Shown here piece by piece: positions 59,304 through 64,000 of a DNA stretch of 64,000 nt. Each line of letters begins with the position of its first letter. Within the stretch, counting starts at the first letter, position 1. Source of the stretch: Paraphysomonas bandaiensis (lineage: Eukaryota; Chrysophyceae); contig CBFFRP010000414.1 of NCBI GenBank assembly GCA_965644295.1, positions 35,004-99,003 of the forward strand, given 5' to 3'. The notes beneath the pieces were generated by a model. That model saw only the letters and a program-made list of their open reading frames with translations, made no database searches and was not told where the DNA came from. The translations under genes and the position numbers were made by a program.

Positions 59304-61221
59304 TATAACATGTTAAAATCAAAGGAAACGCTACCATTGCGATGAATACAGTGAAAGACAAATGGCATAATTAGCGAATCGGAACAAACCACCCGTGTGC
59401 GAAGCACATCAACTCCATAGACAGTTTTCCATATGTTGTACTCATTCTCACAAGCACTGGCATCAACACTAGTACTTCACTAGGGTACGCTCTCGGAATG
59501 GGGCACAATCAAACGTATCAACTGATCGACAGATCTCCAAATAATAACTCATTCACCCTACCCATCATCTGTGTATGGGCTTCTGCAGGCGATGTCACAG
59601 TGCTAACTGAAGCCAAATCAATAAGTACTGGTTTCATACCTAAGACAGTTTCACTGTTACCACTGCGGCTGCTGCCCAGTACAGGAAGGAGCGCAACGTG
59701 CCTCCACTCAATGTCATTATGCACAAGACTTTTTTCTGACAGTGTCTCGACAGCTTCATAAAGCACATTACGCACAGTAAATTCTTTAGAAGTTTCCATG
59801 AACGCTTCAAATTTAGAGGTCCATGCATCAAATCGCTCTTCTGCCGGAGCAGAAATCTCCCCCTCCCCCAATATAACATGTTAAAATCAAAGGAAACGCT
59901 ACCATTGCGATGAATACAGTGAAAGACAAATGGCATAATTAGCGAATCGGAACAAACCACCCGTGTGCGAAGCACATCAACTCCATAGACAGTTTTCCAT
60001 ATGTTGTACTCATTCTCACAAGCACTGGCATCAACACTAGTACTTCACTAGGGTACGCTCTCGGAATGGGGCACAATCAAACGTATCAACTGATCGACAG
60101 ATCTCCAAATAATAACTCATTCACCCTACCCATCATCTGTGTATGGGCTTCTGCAGGCGATGTCACAGTGCTAACTGAAGCCAAATCAATAAGTACTGGT
60201 TTCATACCTAAGACAGTTTCACTGTTACCACTGCGGCTGCTGCCCAGTACAGGAAGGAGCGCAACGTGCCTCCACTCAATGTCATTATGCACAAGACTTT
60301 TTTCTGACAGTGTCTCGACAGCTTCATAAAGTACATTACGCACAGTAAATTCTTTAGAAGTTTCCATGAACGCTTCAAATTTAGAGGTCCATGCATCAAA
60401 TCGCTCTTCTGCCGGAGCAGAAATCTCCCCCTCCCCCAATATAACATGTTAAAATCAAAGGAAACGCTACCATTGCGATGAATACAGTGAAAGACAAATG
60501 GCATAATTAGCGAATCGGAACAAACCACCCGTGTGCGAAGCACATCAACTCCATAGACAGTTTTCCATATGTTGTACTCATTCTCACAAGCACTGGCATC
60601 AACACTAGTACTTCACTAGGGTACGCTCTCGGAATGGGGCACAATCAAACGTATCAACTGATCGACAGATCTCCAAATAATAACTCATTCACCCTACCCA
60701 TCATCTGTGTATGGGCTTCTGCAGGCGATGTCACAGTGCTAACTGAAGCCAAATCAATAAGTACTGGTTTCATACCTAAGACAGTTTCACTGTTACCACT
60801 GCGGCTGCTGCCCAGTACAGGAAGGAGCGCAACGTGCCTCCACTCAATGTCATTATGCACAAGACTTTTTTCTGACAGTGTCTCGACAGCTTCATAAAGT
60901 ACATTACGCACAGTAAATTCTTTAGAAGTTTCCATGAACGCTTCAAATTTAGAGGTCCATGCATCAAATCGCTCTTCTGCCGGAGCAGAAATCTCCCCCT
61001 CCCCCAATATAACATGTTAAAATCAAAGGAAACGCTACCATTGCGATGAATACAGTGAAAGACAAATGGCATAATTAGCGAATCGGAACAAACCACCCGT
61101 GTGCGAAGCACATCAACTCCATAGACAGTTTTCCATATGTTGTACTCATTCTCACAAGCACTGGCATCAACACTAGTACTTCACTAGGGTACGCTCTCGG
61201 AATGGGGCACAATCAAACGTA

Positions 61222-61680
61222 TCAACTGATCGACAGATCTCCAAATAATAACTCATTCACCCTACCCATCATCTGTGTATGGGCTTCTGCAGGCGATGTC
61301 ACAGTGCTAACTGAAGCCAAATCAATAAGTACTGGTTTCATACCTAAGACAGTTTCACTGTTACCACTGCGGCTGCTGCCCAGTACAGGAAGGAGCGCAA
61401 CGTGCCTCCACTCAATGTCATTATGCACAAGACTTTTTTCTGACAGTGTCTCGACAGCTTCATAAAGTACATTACGCACAGTAAATTCTTTAGAAGTTTC
61501 CATGAACGCTTCAAATTTAGAGGTCCATGCATCAAATCGCTCTTCTGCCGGAGCAGAAATCTCCCCCCTCCCCCAATATAACATGTTAAAATCAAAGGAA
61601 ACGCTACCATTGCGATGAATACAGTGAAAGACAAATGGCATAATTAGCGAATCGGAACAAACCACCCGTGTGCGAAGCAC
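61222..61680 (-). pseudogene. Kinase-like C-lobe fragment, in-frame form (unit 14, 152 aa)
   Basis: Extra-C form like unit 2, with the T variant at the aaagtacatt site (synonymous Val codon in this frame). Confidence 0.6.
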
Positions 61681-62926
61681 ATCAACTCCATAGACAGTTT
61701 TCCATATGTTGTACTCATTCTCACAAGCACTGGCATCAACACTAGTACTTCACTAGGGTACGCTCTCGGAATGGGGCACAATCAAACGTATCAACTGATC
61801 GACAGATCTCCAAATAATAACTCATTCACCCTACCCATCATCTGTGTATGGGCTTCTGCAGGCGATGTCACAGTGCTAACTGAAGCCAAATCAATAAGTA
61901 CTGGTTTCATACCTAAGACAGTTTCACTGTTACCACTGCGGCTGCTGCCCAGTACAGGAAGGAGCGCAACGTGCCTCCACTCAATGTCATTATGCACAAG
62001 ACTTTTTTCTGACAGTGTCTCGACAGCTTCATAAAGCACATTACGCACAGTAAATTCTTTAGAAGTTTCCATGAACGCTTCAAATTTAGAGGTCCATGCA
62101 TCAAATCGCTCTTCTGCCGGAGCAGAAATCTCCCCCTCCCCCAATATAACATGTTAAAATCAAAGGAAACGCTACCATTGCGATGAATACAGTGAAAGAC
62201 AAATGGCATAATTAGCGAATCGGAACAAACCACCCGTGTGCGAAGCACATCAACTCCATAGACAGTTTTCCATATGTTGTACTCATTCTCACAAGCACTG
62301 GCATCAACACTAGTACTTCACTAGGGTACGCTCTCGGAATGGGGCACAATCAAACGTATCAACTGATCGACAGATCTCCAAATAATAACTCATTCACCCT
62401 ACCCATCATCTGTGTATGGGCTTCTGCAGGCGATGTCACAGTGCTAACTGAAGCCAAATCAATAAGTACTGGTTTCATACCTAAGACAGTTTCACTGTTA
62501 CCACTGCGGCTGCTGCCCAGTACAGGAAGGAGCGCAACGTGCCTCCACTCAATGTCATTATGCACAAGACTTTTTTCTGACAGTGTCTCGACAGCTTCAT
62601 AAAGTACATTACGCACAGTAAATTCTTTAGAAGTTTCCATGAACGCTTCAAATTTAGAGGTCCATGCATCAAATCGCTCTTCTGCCGGAGCAGAAATCTC
62701 CCCCTCCCCCAATATAACATGTTAAAATCAAAGGAAACGCTACCATTGCGATGAATACAGTGAAAGACAAATGGCATAATTAGCGAATCGGAACAAACCA
62801 CCCGTGTGCGAAGCACATCAACTCCATAGACAGTTTTCCATATGTTGTACTCATTCTCACAAGCACTGGCATCAACACTAGTACTTCACTAGGGTACGCT
62901 CTCGGAATGGGGCACAATCAAACGTA

Positions 62927-63385
62927 TCAACTGATCGACAGATCTCCAAATAATAACTCATTCACCCTACCCATCATCTGTGTATGGGCTTCTGCAGGCG
63001 ATGTCACAGTGCTAACTGAAGCCAAATCAATAAGTACTGGTTTCATACCTAAGACAGTTTCACTGTTACCACTGCGGCTGCTGCCCAGTACAGGAAGGAG
63101 CGCAACGTGCCTCCACTCAATGTCATTATGCACAAGACTTTTTTCTGACAGTGTCTCGACAGCTTCATAAAGCACATTACGCACAGTAAATTCTTTAGAA
63201 GTTTCCATGAACGCTTCAAATTTAGAGGTCCATGCATCAAATCGCTCTTCTGCCGGAGCAGAAATCTCCCCCCTCCCCCAATATAACATGTTAAAATCAA
63301 AGGAAACGCTACCATTGCGATGAATACAGTGAAAGACAAATGGCATAATTAGCGAATCGGAACAAACCACCCGTGTGCGAAGCAC
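62927..63385 (-). pseudogene. Kinase-like C-lobe fragment, in-frame form (unit 17, 152 aa)
   Basis: Extra-C form, identical in protein to units 2 and 14. In the remaining units the five-C tract splits the frame, so only 117 residues from MGEGEISAP stay in the kinase frame (for example 53837-54190, 54974-55327, 63496-63849). Confidence 0.6.
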
Positions 63386-64000
63386 ATCAACTCCATAGAC
63401 AGTTTTCCATATGTTGTACTCATTCTCACAAGCACTGGCATCAACACTAGTACTTCACTAGGGTACGCTCTCGGAATGGGGCACAATCAAACGTATCAAC
63501 TGATCGACAGATCTCCAAATAATAACTCATTCACCCTACCCATCATCTGTGTATGGGCTTCTGCAGGCGATGTCACAGTGCTAACTGAAGCCAAATCAAT
63601 AAGTACTGGTTTCATACCTAAGACAGTTTCACTGTTACCACTGCGGCTGCTGCCCAGTACAGGAAGGAGCGCAACGTGCCTCCACTCAATGTCATTATGC
63701 ACAAGACTTTTTTCTGACAGTGTCTCGACAGCTTCATAAAGTACATTACGCACAGTAAATTCTTTAGAAGTTTCCATGAACGCTTCAAATTTAGAGGTCC
63801 ATGCATCAAATCGCTCTTCTGCCGGAGCAGAAATCTCCCCCTCCCCCAATATAACATGTTAAAATCAAAGGAAACGCTACCATTGCGATGAATACAGTGA
63901 AAGACAAATGGCATAATTAGCGAATCGGAACAAACCACCCGTGTGCGAAGCACATCAACTCCATAGACAGTTTTCCATATGTTGTACTCATTCTCACAAG

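Larger units (their letters stand above)
53782..64000. repeat. 568-bp tandem array, 18 units, continuing past the window
   Basis: Head-to-tail units starting at tcaacactagtacttcacta: 53782, 54350, 54919, 55487 and so on at 568-base steps (569 after units 2, 8, 14 and 17; 567 after unit 10). Units are almost identical. Differences seen: T or C in aaag(t/c)acatt; an extra C in the ctcccccctccccc tract of units 2, 14 and 17; an extra T there in unit 8; one T fewer in the T6 run of unit 10. On the minus strand each unit carries a kinase-like C-lobe fragment. The array is cut by the window edge near the end of unit 18. Confidence 0.97.

Noticed and set aside
53782-64000. CRISPR array
   Set aside because: Units are 568 bases with no unique spacers, and the DNA is clearly eukaryotic with introns.

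Overview
The window is nuclear DNA of a protist. Genes are broken by short GT-AG introns, mostly about 45-150 bases, so most single-frame open reading stretches are exons or noise. I rebuilt eleven multi-exon protein genes by hand; in each, the donor and acceptor phases agree across every junction. The set (Wee1 kinase, Miro GTPase, MLO-like 7-TM protein, bromodomain/PWWP protein, F-box/SPRY protein, axonemal STPGR-repeat protein) fits a flagellated eukaryote. The FG-GAP membrane protein has Pro/Thr/Ser stretches, a DHYGDGW motif and a GGRRL motif; these, plus a BRX-like domain and an MLO-like protein, suggest a stramenopile (oomycete or heterokont relatives). That placement is inference; I cannot name a species.

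Layout. 277-3818 (-): degenerate, membrane-anchored Hsp70-like protein. 4325-11400: tandem duplication of a 3.54 kb block. 9026-13144 (-): complete cellulose-synthase-like glycosyltransferase, whose 3' six exons lie in the second copy of that block; the first copy (5487-7861) is a 5'-truncated partial gene. 13841-14259 (+): small STPGR axonemal protein. 14.6-17.6 kb: dispersed repeats and an inverted-repeat (MITE-like) element. 18470-21987 (-): MLO-like protein ending in two EF-hands. 22957-25923 (+): bromodomain-PWWP protein. 26.1-29.8 kb: dispersed repeats and a second MITE-like element. 30040-34067 (-) and 34861-36934 (+): divergent FG-GAP membrane protein and BRX-like protein. 37988-40249 (-): Miro. 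40803-41235 (-): two 5S rRNA genes. 41471-44634 (+): Golgi-type membrane protein joining a glycosyltransferase-like and a sulfotransferase-like region. 46388-48745 (+): Wee1 kinase. 49407-50923 (-): F-box/SPRY protein. 51302-51372 (-): tRNA-Thr(UGU). 51.4-53.5 kb: broken Ty1/copia retroelement pieces in opposite orientations. 53782-64000: 18 head-to-tail copies of a 568-bp unit carrying a kinase-like C-lobe fragment, running off the window edge.

The genes are unrelated housekeeping, signalling and membrane genes, not an operon or single pathway. A recurring theme is family members with eroded catalytic motifs (Hsp70-like, glycosyltransferase, sulfotransferase-like, second GTPase of Miro). The most unusual items are the 568-bp kinase-fragment array with a C-tract length difference that sets the reading frame, the MLO/EF-hand fusion, the anchored pseudo-Hsp70, and the glycosyltransferase/sulfotransferase fusion. 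A TACAGCAGTAC-like motif recurs in the AT-rich tracts upstream of many genes.
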